Origin: Bacteroidaceae bacterium
GTDB lineage: Bacteria; Bacteroidota; Bacteroidia; Bacteroidales; Bacteroidaceae
Reading direction: 5' to 3'
Assembly (NCBI GenBank): GCA_017522915.1
Contig: JAFWXX010000016.1
Location: 1 to 47,742, forward strand
DNA length: 47,742 nucleotides
Shown: in pieces, positions 8,614 through 17,492 of the stretch
Layout: each line of letters opens with the position of its first letter
How positions within the stretch are numbered: the stretch's first letter is position 1
The notes under the pieces: generated by a model
Databases searched by the model: none
Told to the model about the DNA's origin: nothing
What the model saw: the letters and a program-made list of their open reading frames with translations, nothing else
Translations under genes and position numbers: made by a program

Positions 8614-9939
8614 GTGGAAAACAAGAAGCTATTCATAGAGACATACGGCTGCCAGATGAATGTGGCAGACAGCGAGGTCATCGGTTCAATACTGCAGGTT
8701 GCAGGCTATGCGGTATGTGATGAAATAAAGGAGGCAGACCTCATCCTGCTCAATACCTGTTCGATACGCGACAATGCCGAGCAGAAGATATACGGCCGCC
8801 TCGACCAGCTCAACGCAATGAGGAGAGGCAAGAACACGCTTATCGGTGTAGTCGGCTGCATGGCCGAACGCGTAAAGGAGGAGCTGATAAAGAGCTACAA
8901 GGTGAACATCGTTGCAGGCCCCGACACATATCTGTCGCTGCCGGAACTGATTGCCGAGGCCGAGCTTGGGCATGCTGCAATGAACATCGAGCTATCGACC
9001 ACCGAGACATACCGCGATGTGATTCCAATGCGTATATGCAGCGGCAAGGTTTCGGGCTATATTTCCATAATGCGAGGATGCAACAACTTCTGCCACTACT
9101 GCGTTGTTCCTTACACCAGAGGACGTGAAAGAAGCCGCGATATTCAGAGCATACTGAACGAGGTTGACGACCTTGTTGCAAAAGGGTTCAAGGAGATTAT
9201 CCTGTTGGGCCAGAATGTGAATTCCTACCGTTTTGAGAACGGAGAGGGCGAAACGGTTACATTCCCGCAGCTCCTTCGCCGTGTTGCGCAACATGCACCG
9301 CAGATACGCATCAGGTTCACGACTTCGCACCCTAAGGACATGAGCGACGAGACGCTTGCGGTAATTGCCGAAGAGCCCAACGTGTGCAAGAGCATACATC
9401 TGCCGGTACAGAGCGGAAGCAACAACATGCTGAAGTCGATGAACAGGAAATACACTCGTGAATGGTACCTCGACCGTATAGAGGCTATCAGACGCATAGT
9501 TCCCGACTGCGGACTGTCAACCGACATCATTGCCGGTTTCTGCGGAGAGACAGAGGAGGACCATCAGGAGACACTGTCACTCATGAGATACTGCTCCTAC
9601 GATGCGGCATTCATGTTCAAATATTCGGAAAGGCCAGGCACATTCGCAAGCAAGCATTTCAAGGATGACATTGAAGAGAACGAGAAGGTGAGAAGACTGA
9701 ACGAGATTATCGCACTCCAGCAGGAGTGTTCGGCAGCCAACAACAAGAAGTGCATAGGAGAGACCTACGAGGTTCTCATTGAGGGAGTATCGAAACGTTC
9801 AAGAGAACAGTTCTACGGCAGGACAGAGCAGAACAGGACTGCGGTATTCGACAGAAAAGGGTACAGGATAGGAGACTTCGTCAAGGTAAGGATCAACGAC
9901 GCGACAGCAGCAACGCTGTTGGGCGAAATCGTCGATTAA
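8614..9939 (+). CDS. miaB: tRNA-2-methylthio-N6-dimethylallyladenosine synthase MiaB
   Basis: A radical-SAM methylthiotransferase that adds the 2-methylthio group to i6A37 in tRNAs reading UNN codons. The N-terminal UPF0004 domain carries the auxiliary [4Fe-4S] cysteines C13 (in YGCQMNVADSE), C49 and C82. The radical-SAM triad is C156, C160 and C163 in GCNNFCHYCVVPYTRGRERS. A C-terminal TRAM-like segment (YEVLIEGVSKRSREQFYGRT) completes the usual 441-residue length. The ETYGCQMNVADSE signature indicates MiaB and not RimO or MtaB. The start is GTG at 8614; the next in-frame ATG would cut into the first cysteine motif. Confidence 0.96.
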   Translation: MENKKLFIETYGCQMNVADSEVIGSILQVAGYAVCDEIKEADLILLNTCSIRDNAEQKIYGRLDQLNAMRRGKNTLIGVVGCMAERVKEELIKSYKVNIVAGPDTYLSLPELIAEAELGHAAMNIELSTTETYRDVIPMRICSGKVSGYISIMRGCNNFCHYCVVPYTRGRERSRDIQSILNEVDDLVAKGFKEIILLGQNVNSYRFENGEGETVTFPQLLRRVAQHAPQIRIRFTTSHPKDMSDETLAVIAEEPNVCKSIHLPVQSGSNNMLKSMNRKYTREWYLDRIEAIRRIVPDCGLSTDIIAGFCGETEEDHQETLSLMRYCSYDAAFMFKYSERPGTFASKHFKDDIEENEKVRRLNEIIALQQECSAANNKKCIGETYEVLIEGVSKRSREQFYGRTEQNRTAVFDRKGYRIGDFVKVRINDATAATLLGEIVD

Positions 9940-9946
9940 AAGGAGA

Positions 9947-9985
9947 AAAAACAGAGCGGCCGTGATTAACAGCCGCTCTGTTTTT
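9947..9985. terminator. Bidirectional terminator between miaB and pspC-like gene
   Basis: A perfect 14-bp stem, 9947-9960 with 9972-9985, and an 11-base loop. The GC-rich core ACAGAGCGGC is flanked by A5 on the left and T5 on the right, so it has a U-tract on both strands. Confidence 0.92.
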
Positions 9986-9995
9986 ATGTCAATAT

Positions 9996-10229
9996 TCACC
10001 TTCTTCCCAGACGTTCTCTCATGCGTTCCTCATAGCTCTTGCTCAGCCGCTCCGGACCAGGCATAAGGAACCACAGTATCATATAGAATAGTATTGGACT
10101 GCCCACAAGAACTAATGTAAGCAATATCCATACAACACGCAAACTGGACGCACTCCAGCCAAAGTTCTCGGCAATTCCGCCGCACACACCGGCTATCATC
10201 CTATTGGATGAACGAATCAGTTTTCCCAT
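9996..10229 (-). CDS. PspC-domain membrane protein
   Basis: A 77-residue protein with the PspC fold. KLIRSSNRMIAGVCGGIAE is the family's N-terminal amphipathic motif. One membrane helix follows at about residues 32-55 (VVWILLTLVLVGSPILFYMI), then a charged tail. PspC proteins are linked to envelope-stress responses, but in Bacteroidetes short single-domain members stand alone and their role is unclear. The frame is open to 10298. I start at 10229 because the PspC consensus begins there and the -7 box at 10277-10284 lies within the longer version. Confidence 0.88.
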   Translation of the reverse strand: MGKLIRSSNRMIAGVCGGIAENFGWSASSLRVVWILLTLVLVGSPILFYMILWFLMPGPERLSKSYEERMRERLGRR

Positions 10230-10276
10230 ATCATTATCTTTGTTACAAAAAGAGTCCCACACAAGACATTTGAATG

Positions 10277-10284
10277 CAAAATTA
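10277..10284 (-). promoter_or_regulatory. -7 box of the pspC-like gene
   Basis: On the minus strand TAATTTTG fits TAnnTTTG, about 48 bases before the start. No clear -33 element is seen. Confidence 0.45.
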
Positions 10285-10380
10285 GCAAAATTGCGCACAT
10301 TAAAATGTTAAAAAATGTGATATTATGGGGTAATTTATGTAAAACTTCAAAAAACGAGAACAATTCCGGCCGTTTTGGTA

Positions 10381-10388
10381 TATTTTTG
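10381..10388 (+). promoter_or_regulatory. -7 box of the methyltransferase-ftsX-folK operon
   Basis: TATTTTTG fits TAnnTTTG, 36 bases before the ATG at 10425. All genes from here to folK overlap or lie within a few tens of bases of each other, so this may drive the whole run. Confidence 0.45.
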
Positions 10389-10424
10389 TAGCTAATTACG
10401 GAAGAGTGCGCTCATTTGAGAAAT

Positions 10425-11324
10425 ATGAAAAGAATAAACCATACCTGTTGCCCGCTCTGCAAGAGCAAGGAGATAGAGAAACGCTTCGCATGCAAGGACA
10501 TGTTTGCGACGGGTGAGGAGTTCGACATATTCGAGTGCCATGAATGCGGGCTGGTGTTCACGCAAGGCGTACCCGACGAGAAGGAGATAGGACGATACTA
10601 CGAATCGCCGTCCTACATCTCGCACAGCAACACTAGCAAGGGCGTTATGAACAAGGCATACCATTGGGTACGCTCCATTATGCTTCGCAGGAAAGTTGCC
10701 CTTATCGGTAAGCTGACCCTCCTGAAAAGCGGAAGGTTGCTTGACTACGGTGCGGGAACAGGCTACTTCGCAAGAAGCATGGCCAAGGCAGGTTGGGATG
10801 TGACGGCTATTGAAAAGAGCAGCCGGGCAAGAGAGCTCTCACAAGCGGAGTTCGGGTTTGAGATATTTCCCGAAGAACATCTTGCCGACATAGGAGAGAA
10901 GGAACTTGACGTTGTCACCATGTGGCACGTAATGGAACATATACAGGACCCCGACAGGATGTGGAAAGAGATTCACCGCATTCTCGACGACACCGGCATT
11001 GCCGTAATTGCCCTCCCGAACTGCAAGTCGTACGATGCGCAGGAGTACAAGGAGCATTGGGCTGCATACGATGTTCCGCGCCACTTGTGGCACTTCACCC
11101 CAAGCACCATTATGAGGTGGGGCGAAAAGCACGGGTTCATACTTGAGAGACAATACACAATGCCTTTTGACGGGTTCTACATATCTATGCTGAGCGAAGG
11201 ATACAGAGGTTCGGGCATGAAGTGCATCAAAGGGCTTTGGAACGGATTCAAGGGATGGCTTGCACAGGCAAACAGAAAAAGCGCAAGCAGTTCCATTATT
11301 TATGTTTTCAGAAAAAGACGATGA
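10425..11324 (+). CDS. Class I SAM-dependent methyltransferase with N-terminal zinc ribbon
   Basis: A 299-residue protein. The N-terminal 45 residues hold two Cys pairs (CCPLCKS and FECHECG), a likely zinc ribbon. A Rossmann methyltransferase core follows: LLDYGAGTGYFARSMAK is SAM motif I and ELDVVTMWHVMEHIQDP is motif IV. The segment YDVPRHLWHFTPSTIMRW is characteristic of methyltransferase_23-type enzymes. The substrate is unknown; related proteins act on sugars or small molecules. I prefer the ATG at 10425 to a TTG three codons earlier. Its stop overlaps the ftsX start (ATGA), so it belongs to that operon. Confidence 0.87.
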   Translation: MKRINHTCCPLCKSKEIEKRFACKDMFATGEEFDIFECHECGLVFTQGVPDEKEIGRYYESPSYISHSNTSKGVMNKAYHWVRSIMLRRKVALIGKLTLLKSGRLLDYGAGTGYFARSMAKAGWDVTAIEKSSRARELSQAEFGFEIFPEEHLADIGEKELDVVTMWHVMEHIQDPDRMWKEIHRILDDTGIAVIALPNCKSYDAQEYKEHWAAYDVPRHLWHFTPSTIMRWGEKHGFILERQYTMPFDGFYISMLSEGYRGSGMKCIKGLWNGFKGWLAQANRKSASSSIIYVFRKRR

Positions 11325-12181
11325 AAAGGAGAGTTTTTAAGGTACAGACTATAAGCGTTTACATAAGCACTACACTCGTATTGCTCCTGCTGGGAATTAT
11401 GGGCATAATGATTGTAGGTGCAAAATCGCTGTCGGAAAGTGTAAAGCAGAACCTTACACTCTCGGTAATCATCAACAAGAACACGAAAGAGAAGGCAATC
11501 CTGAAGATGCAGAAGGAGATAGAAAAGATGCCTGCAGTGAAGGAGAGCCGGTACATATCGAAGGAGGATGCCCTTGCCGAGGAAAAAGAGGCACTGGGAA
11601 CCGACCCCACAGAACTGCTTGGCTACAACCCCTTTGAGGCATCGCTGGAGATTAAGCTGAACAACGAGTATTCGAACAGCGACTCAATAGCAATACTGCA
11701 GAAGAAGCTTGAGAAAAGAAGCGAAGTCAAGGAGGTGGCGTTCCAGAAAGAGCTGCTCGACACCATAAATTCCAACATACACAGGATTGGTGTCATGATG
11801 CTGGTGCTCTTCGTAATGCTCACACTCATATCCTGGTCGCTCATAAGCAATCTTGTACGCCTATCGATATACTCGAAGCGTTTTCTGCTACACACAATGA
11901 AACTTGTAGGAGCGACATGGGCGTTCATACGCCGTCCGTTCATAATGAGCAACATGCGGATAGGACTGTTTTCGGGAATTATGGCAAATGCCCTGCTTGC
12001 ATTCATGTTGTACATGATACACCGGAGCGAACCGGCCATAACGACACTGATGCCATGGGATAATCTCCTCCTGGTAGGCCTGGTAGTCATTGCCTTCGGA
12101 ATGGCAATATGCACGCTCTGCGCCTACCTTTCGGTGAACCGCTTCCTTCGCATGCGCAGCAACGACCTTTATTTCATATAA
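11321..12181 (+). CDS. ftsX: Cell division protein FtsX
   Basis: FtsX is the membrane partner of the ATPase FtsE. The pair activates peptidoglycan hydrolases at the division site. The 286-residue protein has the family layout: an N-terminal helix (residues about 8-30), a periplasmic domain of roughly 130 residues (LSVIINKNTKEKAIL onward), then three helices carrying the FtsX permease domain. The MKLVGATWAFIRRPF coupling motif lies near residue 190. The open frame extends to 11222 but overlaps the methyltransferase, and ATGA coupling fixes the start at 11321. No ftsE is visible in this window. Confidence 0.93.
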   Translation: MKRRVFKVQTISVYISTTLVLLLLGIMGIMIVGAKSLSESVKQNLTLSVIINKNTKEKAILKMQKEIEKMPAVKESRYISKEDALAEEKEALGTDPTELLGYNPFEASLEIKLNNEYSNSDSIAILQKKLEKRSEVKEVAFQKELLDTINSNIHRIGVMMLVLFVMLTLISWSLISNLVRLSIYSKRFLLHTMKLVGATWAFIRRPFIMSNMRIGLFSGIMANALLAFMLYMIHRSEPAITTLMPWDNLLLVGLVVIAFGMAICTLCAYLSVNRFLRMRSNDLYFI

Positions 12182-12193
12182 AAAAAGATAAAT

Positions 12194-12430
12194 ATGGATA
12201 GAACTAAATTCGCATTCGGCAGACTCAACTACATCCTGCTTGGCATAGGAGTAGCAGCCATAATCTTGGGATTCATCCTGATGACAGGCCCCAGCTCTAC
12301 AGAAACGCATTTCGAGCCGGACATATTCAGCTTCCGCAGAATAAAGCTTGCTCCTGCAATATGCTTCCTCGGCTTCGTGTTCACCATTGTAGCAATTATG
12401 GTGAAGCCGAAAAATAACGACAAAGAATAA
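12194..12430 (+). CDS. DUF3098 membrane protein
   Basis: A 78-residue protein matching DUF3098, which in Bacteroidetes usually sits between ftsX and uppP as here. It has two membrane helices (about 12-30 and 54-72) joined by a short loop with [15 protein letters not shown], so both ends are probably cytoplasmic. Its function is unknown; the constant context suggests a link to cell-wall synthesis or division. Confidence 0.88.
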   Translation: MDRTKFAFGRLNYILLGIGVAAIILGFILMTGPSSTETHFEPDIFSFRRIKLAPAICFLGFVFTIVAIMVKPKNNDKE

Positions 12431-12441
12431 AACAAAAGGCA

Positions 12442-13299
12442 ATGTCAGACATTTCAACACTGGAAACAATAATCATAGCCATAGTCGAGGGGCTTACGGA
12501 GTTTCTCCCGGTATCCTCTACCGGCCACATGATAATCACCCAGAATGTTCTGGGAGTAGAAAGCACGGAGTTCGTGAAGGCATTCACATTCATAATACAG
12601 TTCGGAGCGATACTCTCTGTAGTAGTGCTCTACTGGAAGCGTTTCTTCTGCCTCAACCGCACACCCCTTCCCGAAGAGGCTTCACCATTGAAGCGGTTCC
12701 TGCACAAATACGATTTCTACTGGAAGCTGTTCGTGGCATTCATTCCGGCAGCTGTGCTGGGCCTGCTCTTCAATGACATGATTGATGCCATGCTTGAGAG
12801 CGTTGCAGTTGTTGCAACGACACTCATACTCGGCGGAATATTCATGCTCTTCTGCGACAGGATATTCAACAAAGGAAGTGAAAATACAGAACTGACCGAG
12901 AAGCGCGCATTCTGGATAGGTATGTTCCAGTGCATTTCCATGATACCCGGTGTATCACGCTCAATGGCAACCATCGTCGGAGGTATGGCACAGAAACTGA
13001 CACGCAAGAAGGCTGCAGAGTTCTCATTCTTTCTTGCTGTGCCAACAATGTTTGCAGCAACGCTGTTCAAGATGCTGAAGCTGTTCACACAGCCCGAAGG
13101 CATGGAGATAATAACAAACAACATGGGAACGCTCATCATCGGTAACATCGTGGCATTCGTTGTCGCGCTGCTGGCGATAAAGTTCTTCATAAGCTTTGTA
13201 ACCAAATACGGATTCAAGGCGTTCGGCTGGTACAGAATAATCCTGGGAAGCGTACTGCTAATACTGCTGCTCACCGGACATAACCTAACAATAGCGTAA
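12442..13299 (+). CDS. uppP: Undecaprenyl-diphosphate phosphatase UppP/BacA
   Basis: Recycles the lipid carrier by converting undecaprenyl diphosphate to the monophosphate, supporting peptidoglycan and surface polysaccharide synthesis. High activity gives bacitracin resistance. The 285-residue integral membrane protein has the two family signatures: [15 protein letters not shown] at residues 15-29 and [13 protein letters not shown] near residue 170. Several membrane helices are obvious. The stop overlaps the truB start (TAATG). Confidence 0.97.
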   Translation: MSDISTLETIIIAIVEGLTEFLPVSSTGHMIITQNVLGVESTEFVKAFTFIIQFGAILSVVVLYWKRFFCLNRTPLPEEASPLKRFLHKYDFYWKLFVAFIPAAVLGLLFNDMIDAMLESVAVVATTLILGGIFMLFCDRIFNKGSENTELTEKRAFWIGMFQCISMIPGVSRSMATIVGGMAQKLTRKKAAEFSFFLAVPTMFAATLFKMLKLFTQPEGMEIITNNMGTLIIGNIVAFVVALLAIKFFISFVTKYGFKAFGWYRIILGSVLLILLLTGHNLTIA

Positions 13300-13982
13300 T
13301 GGATTTCGTTGCAGGAGAAGTAATAGCAATAAACAAGCCCTACACCTGGACATCGTTCCAGGTAGTGAGCAAGATACGGTACCTATTGAGCCGCAAGTAC
13401 GGCATAAAGAGGTTCAAGGTAGGGCACGCTGGGACACTCGACCCCTTGGCATCGGGGGTGTTGCTCCTATGCACCGGCAAGGCAACCAAAAGAATTGAAG
13501 AGCTGCAGAGCCACACAAAGGAGTATATTGCCGAGATAACATTAGGTGCGACAACACCGTCGTTCGACCTGGAACACCCGATAGATGCCACTTACCCCTA
13601 TGAGCATATCACCAGAGAAATGGTCGAGGAGACGCTGAAGCAGTTCATAGGCAACATAGCACAGCGGCCGCCGTTGTTCTCGGCATGCAAGGTAGATGGC
13701 AAACGGGCATACGACCTTGCCAGAGGAGGAAGCGACATGCAGTTAAAGCCGAAGCAGATACGTATAGACGAGATAGAGCTGCTCGAATACGACCTGCCCA
13801 GGATAAGGATACGCGTAGTGTGCGGCAAAGGCACATACATACGTTCCTTGGCACGCGACATTGGCGAGGCCCTGCAGAGCGGAGGACACCTTACCGACCT
13901 GATACGTACAAGAATAGGAGAATATAAGATAAACGAGTGTATAACTACAGAGGCATTCCAGGAATGGCTTGAAAATCAGTAA
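13299..13982 (+). CDS. truB: tRNA pseudouridine-55 synthase TruB
   Basis: Forms pseudouridine 55 in the T-loop of tRNAs. The catalytic aspartate is D48 in VGHAGTLDPLASG. The other family motifs are present: KPYTWTSFQVVSKIR at the N-terminus, QRPPLFSACKVDGKRAYDLAR, and RIRVVCGKGTYIRSLARDIG. At 227 residues it is the short form without a full C-terminal PUA domain, which is usual in Bacteroidetes. It is translationally coupled to uppP and is followed closely by queA. Confidence 0.97.
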   Translation: MDFVAGEVIAINKPYTWTSFQVVSKIRYLLSRKYGIKRFKVGHAGTLDPLASGVLLLCTGKATKRIEELQSHTKEYIAEITLGATTPSFDLEHPIDATYPYEHITREMVEETLKQFIGNIAQRPPLFSACKVDGKRAYDLARGGSDMQLKPKQIRIDEIELLEYDLPRIRIRVVCGKGTYIRSLARDIGEALQSGGHLTDLIRTRIGEYKINECITTEAFQEWLENQ

Positions 13983-14023
13983 ACATTATGATAGAAGAAA
14001 CCTTTAACATAAGTGGTCAACAC

Positions 14024-15082
14024 ATGAAACTTTCACAGTTTTCGTACAAACTGCCAATTGAGCGTATTGCGCTCTATCCGGCAGAATGCCGCGACGAATC
14101 GCGTTTGATGGTCTTGCACAAGAAGACCGGTGAGATTGAACACCGTATATTCAAGGAAGTGATAAACTACTTCGATGAAAAGGACGTTTTTGTTATGAAC
14201 GACAGCAAGGTATTCCCGGCACGCCTTTATGGCAACAAGGAGAAGACCAATGCACAGATAGAGGTATTTCTGCTGCGCGAGCTCAATGAGGAGTTCCGTC
14301 TATGGGATGTGCTCGTTGACCCGGCACGCAAGATTCGTATAGGCAACAAGCTGTACTTCGGCGAGGACAACTCTATGGTTGCCGAGGTCATCGACAACAC
14401 AACATCACGCGGACGTACGCTCCGTTTCCTTTACGACGGCCCGCACGATGAGTTCAAGAAGGCACTTTTCTCACTTGGCGTAGCACCGCTGCCCGATGAC
14501 TTCAAACGCCTGCGCAAGGAGGAGCCGGAGGACCTCCTGAACTTCCAGACATACTTCGCAAAAAAAGAAGGCTCGGTAACCGCATCGTTCGCAGGCCTTC
14601 ACTTCACACGCGAGCTCATGAAACGTATGGAGATAAAGGGCATCGACACTGCATACGTAACAATGCATACAGGACTCGGCTGCTTCCGTGAGATTGACGT
14701 GGAGGACCTCACAAAGCACAAGATGGACAGCGACCTGATAAGCGTTGATACAGATGCCGTACAACTGGTGAACAAAGCAAAGGCCGAGGGCAGAAGAATC
14801 TGCGCGGTAGGCACATCGGTACAGCGCGTACTTGAGACAGCAACACTCACCGACGGCATGCTCAAGGAGTATGACGGCTGGACAAGCAAGTTCATCTTCC
14901 CGGAACAAACTTTCCAGGTAGCGAACTGCATGATCGCAAATTTCTACCTCCCATACTCTACCATGCTTATGCTGACAGCAGCATTCGGCGGTTACGACAA
15001 CGTAATGAACGCCTATCATGTAGCTCTTGACGAGGGTTATCGTTTTGGCCTATACGGCGATGCAATGCTCATCATAGACTAA
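14024..15082 (+). CDS. queA: S-adenosylmethionine:tRNA ribosyltransferase-isomerase QueA
   Basis: Transfers and isomerises the ribosyl part of SAM onto 7-aminomethyl-deazaguanine at tRNA position 34, making epoxyqueuosine. The 352-residue protein is full length: MKLSQFSYKLPIERIALYP, DESRLMVL, VFVMNDSKVFPARLYG, DVLVDPARKIRIGNKLYFGE, and the C-terminal TFQVANCMIANFYLPYSTMLMLTAAF region. The motif usually written VTAPTAGLHF reads VTASFAGLHF near residues 184-193, which is odd. The conserved N-terminus starts at 14024; an in-frame ATG at 13988 would add 12 unconserved residues. The stop overlaps folK (TAATG). Confidence 0.93.
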   Translation: MKLSQFSYKLPIERIALYPAECRDESRLMVLHKKTGEIEHRIFKEVINYFDEKDVFVMNDSKVFPARLYGNKEKTNAQIEVFLLRELNEEFRLWDVLVDPARKIRIGNKLYFGEDNSMVAEVIDNTTSRGRTLRFLYDGPHDEFKKALFSLGVAPLPDDFKRLRKEEPEDLLNFQTYFAKKEGSVTASFAGLHFTRELMKRMEIKGIDTAYVTMHTGLGCFREIDVEDLTKHKMDSDLISVDTDAVQLVNKAKAEGRRICAVGTSVQRVLETATLTDGMLKEYDGWTSKFIFPEQTFQVANCMIANFYLPYSTMLMLTAAFGGYDNVMNAYHVALDEGYRFGLYGDAMLIID

Positions 15083-15561
15083 TGAACCTGAAAACAACAA
15101 TATGCCTGGGGTTGGGAACAAACATAGGCGACAGGAAAGATAACCTTACGCGAGCGATAGAGAAACTGTCGCTCGCGTTTGGCAAATGCCAGGCGGCCTC
15201 ATCGTTCATAGAGACAGAGCCATGGGGGTTCGAGAGCAGCAACAGCTTTCTGAACTGCGCTGTAATGTTCAAAACGGAACTTTCACCGCTGCAGGTCCTC
15301 GATGCAACAGAAGAGATTGAACGCGAACTGGGACGTACTGTAAAATCGGACGGAAGAATATACCACGACCGTATTATAGATATCGACATACTGCTGTACG
15401 GCAGGGAAATTGTCAAGGAGGAGAGGCTTACTGTGCCACACCCCCTCATGCATAAGAGGATGTTCGTGCTGCAGCCTCTTGCAGAAATATCCCCCGACGC
15501 TATTCACCCGGTGCTTGGCAAGAGTATAAAGGAACTGCTGGAAGAACTAAGGGAACAGTAG
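15082..15561 (+). CDS. folK: 2-amino-4-hydroxy-6-hydroxymethyldihydropteridine pyrophosphokinase
   Basis: FolK transfers pyrophosphate from ATP to the pterin in folate synthesis, upstream of dihydropteroate synthase. The 159-residue, single-domain enzyme shows LGLGTNIGDRKDNL at residues 9-22, SSFIETEPWGF and YHDRIIDIDILLYG with the two metal-binding aspartates (D100, D102). VPHPLMHKRMFVLQPLAEI follows. It is the last gene of the operon that begins at 10425, coupled to queA by a TAATG overlap. It faces the convergent regulator gene with only 14 bases between stops and no terminator in that gap. Confidence 0.97.
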   Translation: MNLKTTICLGLGTNIGDRKDNLTRAIEKLSLAFGKCQAASSFIETEPWGFESSNSFLNCAVMFKTELSPLQVLDATEEIERELGRTVKSDGRIYHDRIIDIDILLYGREIVKEERLTVPHPLMHKRMFVLQPLAEISPDAIHPVLGKSIKELLEELREQ

Positions 15562-15575
15562 CCAGAAAAGAGACA

Positions 15576-17249
15576 TCACCACTCCATTATCATCTCAATG
15601 CGCTTGATTCTATCCCACACGGTTTGACGGGGATAGTCTGTCAGATTTACAATTTCCGGGGCTGAGAGACCTATCTTCCTAAGATAGCATACACGCAATA
15701 CCGGTTCACTTATCTTCTTGAACTTGCTCTGAACCTCGTAAGTAAATTCGGGAAACATTCTGTCTATCGCTCCTAACAGTTCTTTCCATTCATCATCGTC
15801 AAGGCGGTATTTGCCTTTGGATGTTCTCCTGGCCTTTTCTATTATATCCTTTGCGTCATCAGGGACATTATTCATCAGGGACAACTTTGTCAGTTCGCGG
15901 TTCTGTGATACAAGCATCTTGAACTCATCCTTCGCATGTTCCAGTTGTTCGGAAAGCGACTCGTTCTTCAAGTTCAAGGATACAAGTTCCTGTTCCTTGT
16001 CTCTTACCACACTCTTGACATGCTTTATATCATTCTCTTTATTAAGGATTATCTCAAGCAGCATCTTCTTGCGACGATAGTATATTACTGCACCGGCAAG
16101 CAGCAATATCAGCGATACAGATATACATAGCATAAGATAATAACGGTCCTTTCTTCCCTGCTTTATTATTCTTAGCTCCTCTTCTTTGTCACGCTGGTAA
16201 CGGAATATATTCTTGGCATTTGTGGTGTGCTCAAATTTCCGGTTCTCTATGAGTGTATTGTTTACTCTTATAAAATACATGGCATATTTAGTCGCATTCT
16301 CATAGTCACCTTTGTTTGAATAATATCCAGCCAGCCATTTAGACGCATCGTATAACTCTTGAATATTACCTGTTTTTTCAAAGATTCTCTCGACAATGAT
16401 TGCCGCACTATCCTTTGAGACATATTTTGCACAATATTTTGACAACGATGCAAGATAATTGCGTGGCCTTTCATTTTCTTTAAGACTATTCAACAGATTA
16501 AGACATTTCTTTGAATCTTCATGACAGTCTGCTGTTGCATACAGAGACATTGCTTTACTTACTATATCGGCGTTCTCTTTTTTTATTCCCTTATTTTCAA
16601 TTATACTTATGGCTTTGTTGCAAAATAGCAAACAGTTAAGCATATCATTGATTTCGTAATAACAGCTGGCAACATCCATATATATTCTTTCACCTGCCAA
16701 TCCGCTCTTTTCTGCTGCATCCAGACCTTTCAGCATGGTACTCAATGCTTCAGTATAGTTGAATTGCTTCCTATAAAGAACCGACAACTGTATGCAAGAG
16801 ACCTTAAATATTGCAGGATCGGTATTCTTGCTGTTCTCAAACATTTCATTTGATTTCAAGTAGTATGTCACGGCATTGGGATAATCTTTCAAATCGCGAT
16901 AGACACTGCCCATATAGTAATATGCCTCCTGCTTATCTCTTGCACTGCCCTGATTCTCAAAGAATCGGCATACCGCCTTTATTGTACTATCATTTGTGTG
17001 TGCTATAAAGGCCTTATCGTGTAACCTTATATCAAGCAACGACATTTTGTTACGTGCATACTCCGACTCTTCTTCAAACAATGGTTTTATGGAATCAAGT
17101 CTCAGAATTGCTTTCAGAGGACAACTGTCTCCCATTGCCTGTATATCGGAAAGGCGTGAGAGCAATCCTGTATCTGTACTCTTACTGCAGGAAATAATTG
17201 ACAGAATCGTTATCAATAACAGACAAGGTATGTATTTTGTACTCTTCAT
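15576..17249 (-). CDS. Membrane TPR protein with C-terminal helix-turn-helix (putative regulator)
   Basis: A 557-residue protein of a family common beside secreted-protein genes in Bacteroides. Residues 1-21 look like a lipoprotein signal (lipobox SIISC). About 330 residues of degenerate TPR helices follow, including AYYYMGSVYRDLKDYPNAVTYY near residue 109. A clear membrane helix lies at about 370-392, then a coiled coil (about 395-460). The C-terminal domain ends in LRKIGLSAPEIVNLTDYPRQ and an arginine-rich helix, resembling a LuxR-type helix-turn-helix. The layout implies a periplasmic sensor signalling to a cytoplasmic DNA-binding end, but DNA binding is inference. It is divergent from the DUF3244 gene across 243 bp holding both promoters, and is the nearest candidate regulator for the shared motif described below. 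Confidence 0.75.
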   Translation of the reverse strand: MKSTKYIPCLLLITILSIISCSKSTDTGLLSRLSDIQAMGDSCPLKAILRLDSIKPLFEEESEYARNKMSLLDIRLHDKAFIAHTNDSTIKAVCRFFENQGSARDKQEAYYYMGSVYRDLKDYPNAVTYYLKSNEMFENSKNTDPAIFKVSCIQLSVLYRKQFNYTEALSTMLKGLDAAEKSGLAGERIYMDVASCYYEINDMLNCLLFCNKAISIIENKGIKKENADIVSKAMSLYATADCHEDSKKCLNLLNSLKENERPRNYLASLSKYCAKYVSKDSAAIIVERIFEKTGNIQELYDASKWLAGYYSNKGDYENATKYAMYFIRVNNTLIENRKFEHTTNAKNIFRYQRDKEEELRIIKQGRKDRYYLMLCISVSLILLLAGAVIYYRRKKMLLEIILNKENDIKHVKSVVRDKEQELVSLNLKNESLSEQLEHAKDEFKMLVSQNRELTKLSLMNNVPDDAKDIIEKARRTSKGKYRLDDDEWKELLGAIDRMFPEFTYEVQSKFKKISEPVLRVCYLRKIGLSAPEIVNLTDYPRQTVWDRIKRIEMIMEW

Positions 17250-17268
17250 AATGTATTAACAATTTTCA

Positions 17269-17276
17269 CAAAGATA
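17269..17276 (-). promoter_or_regulatory. -7 box of the TPR/HTH gene
   Basis: On the minus strand TATCTTTG (17276-17269) fits TAnnTTTG, about 20 bases before the start. TCGGAC occurs on the same strand at 17323-17318, 47 bases upstream of the box. That is not the 38-base spacing seen at the plus-strand sites, so autoregulation is only a possibility. Confidence 0.5.
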
Positions 17277-17412
17277 ATATAAAATAGCCCTTCAAAAGAA
17301 TTCAATCGTACAGACATGTCCGAAAAGAAAGAAAACAAAGCACAAACCAGCATTACAGAAGTCATGAACAATCAACATGATGTGCTTGCAGCTTAAAAAA
17401 AAGCACAAAACC

Positions 17413-17466
17413 GGACAAGTTCGGACAAAATATTTTATATCTTTCAAATATCGTTAAATATATTTG
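17413..17466 (+). promoter_or_regulatory. Shared-motif promoter of the DUF3244 gene
   Basis: GGACA-AGT-TCGGAC (17413-17426) is followed, 38 bases from the T of TCGGAC, by TATATTTG (17459-17466), an exact TAnnTTTG. The start codon is 26 bases further. This is one of six copies of the RGACA-N3-TCGGAC arrangement in the window. Confidence 0.65.
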
Positions 17467-17492
17467 AGAATTAATCAATAATTTTAATCATT

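Noticed and set aside
17316..17396. 26-codon open frame (MSEKKENKAQTSITEVMNNQ...) between the divergent regulator and DUF3244 genes
   Set aside because: It overlaps the presumed regulatory region, lies upstream of the predicted DUF3244 transcript start and has no supporting homology. A short peptide cannot be excluded.
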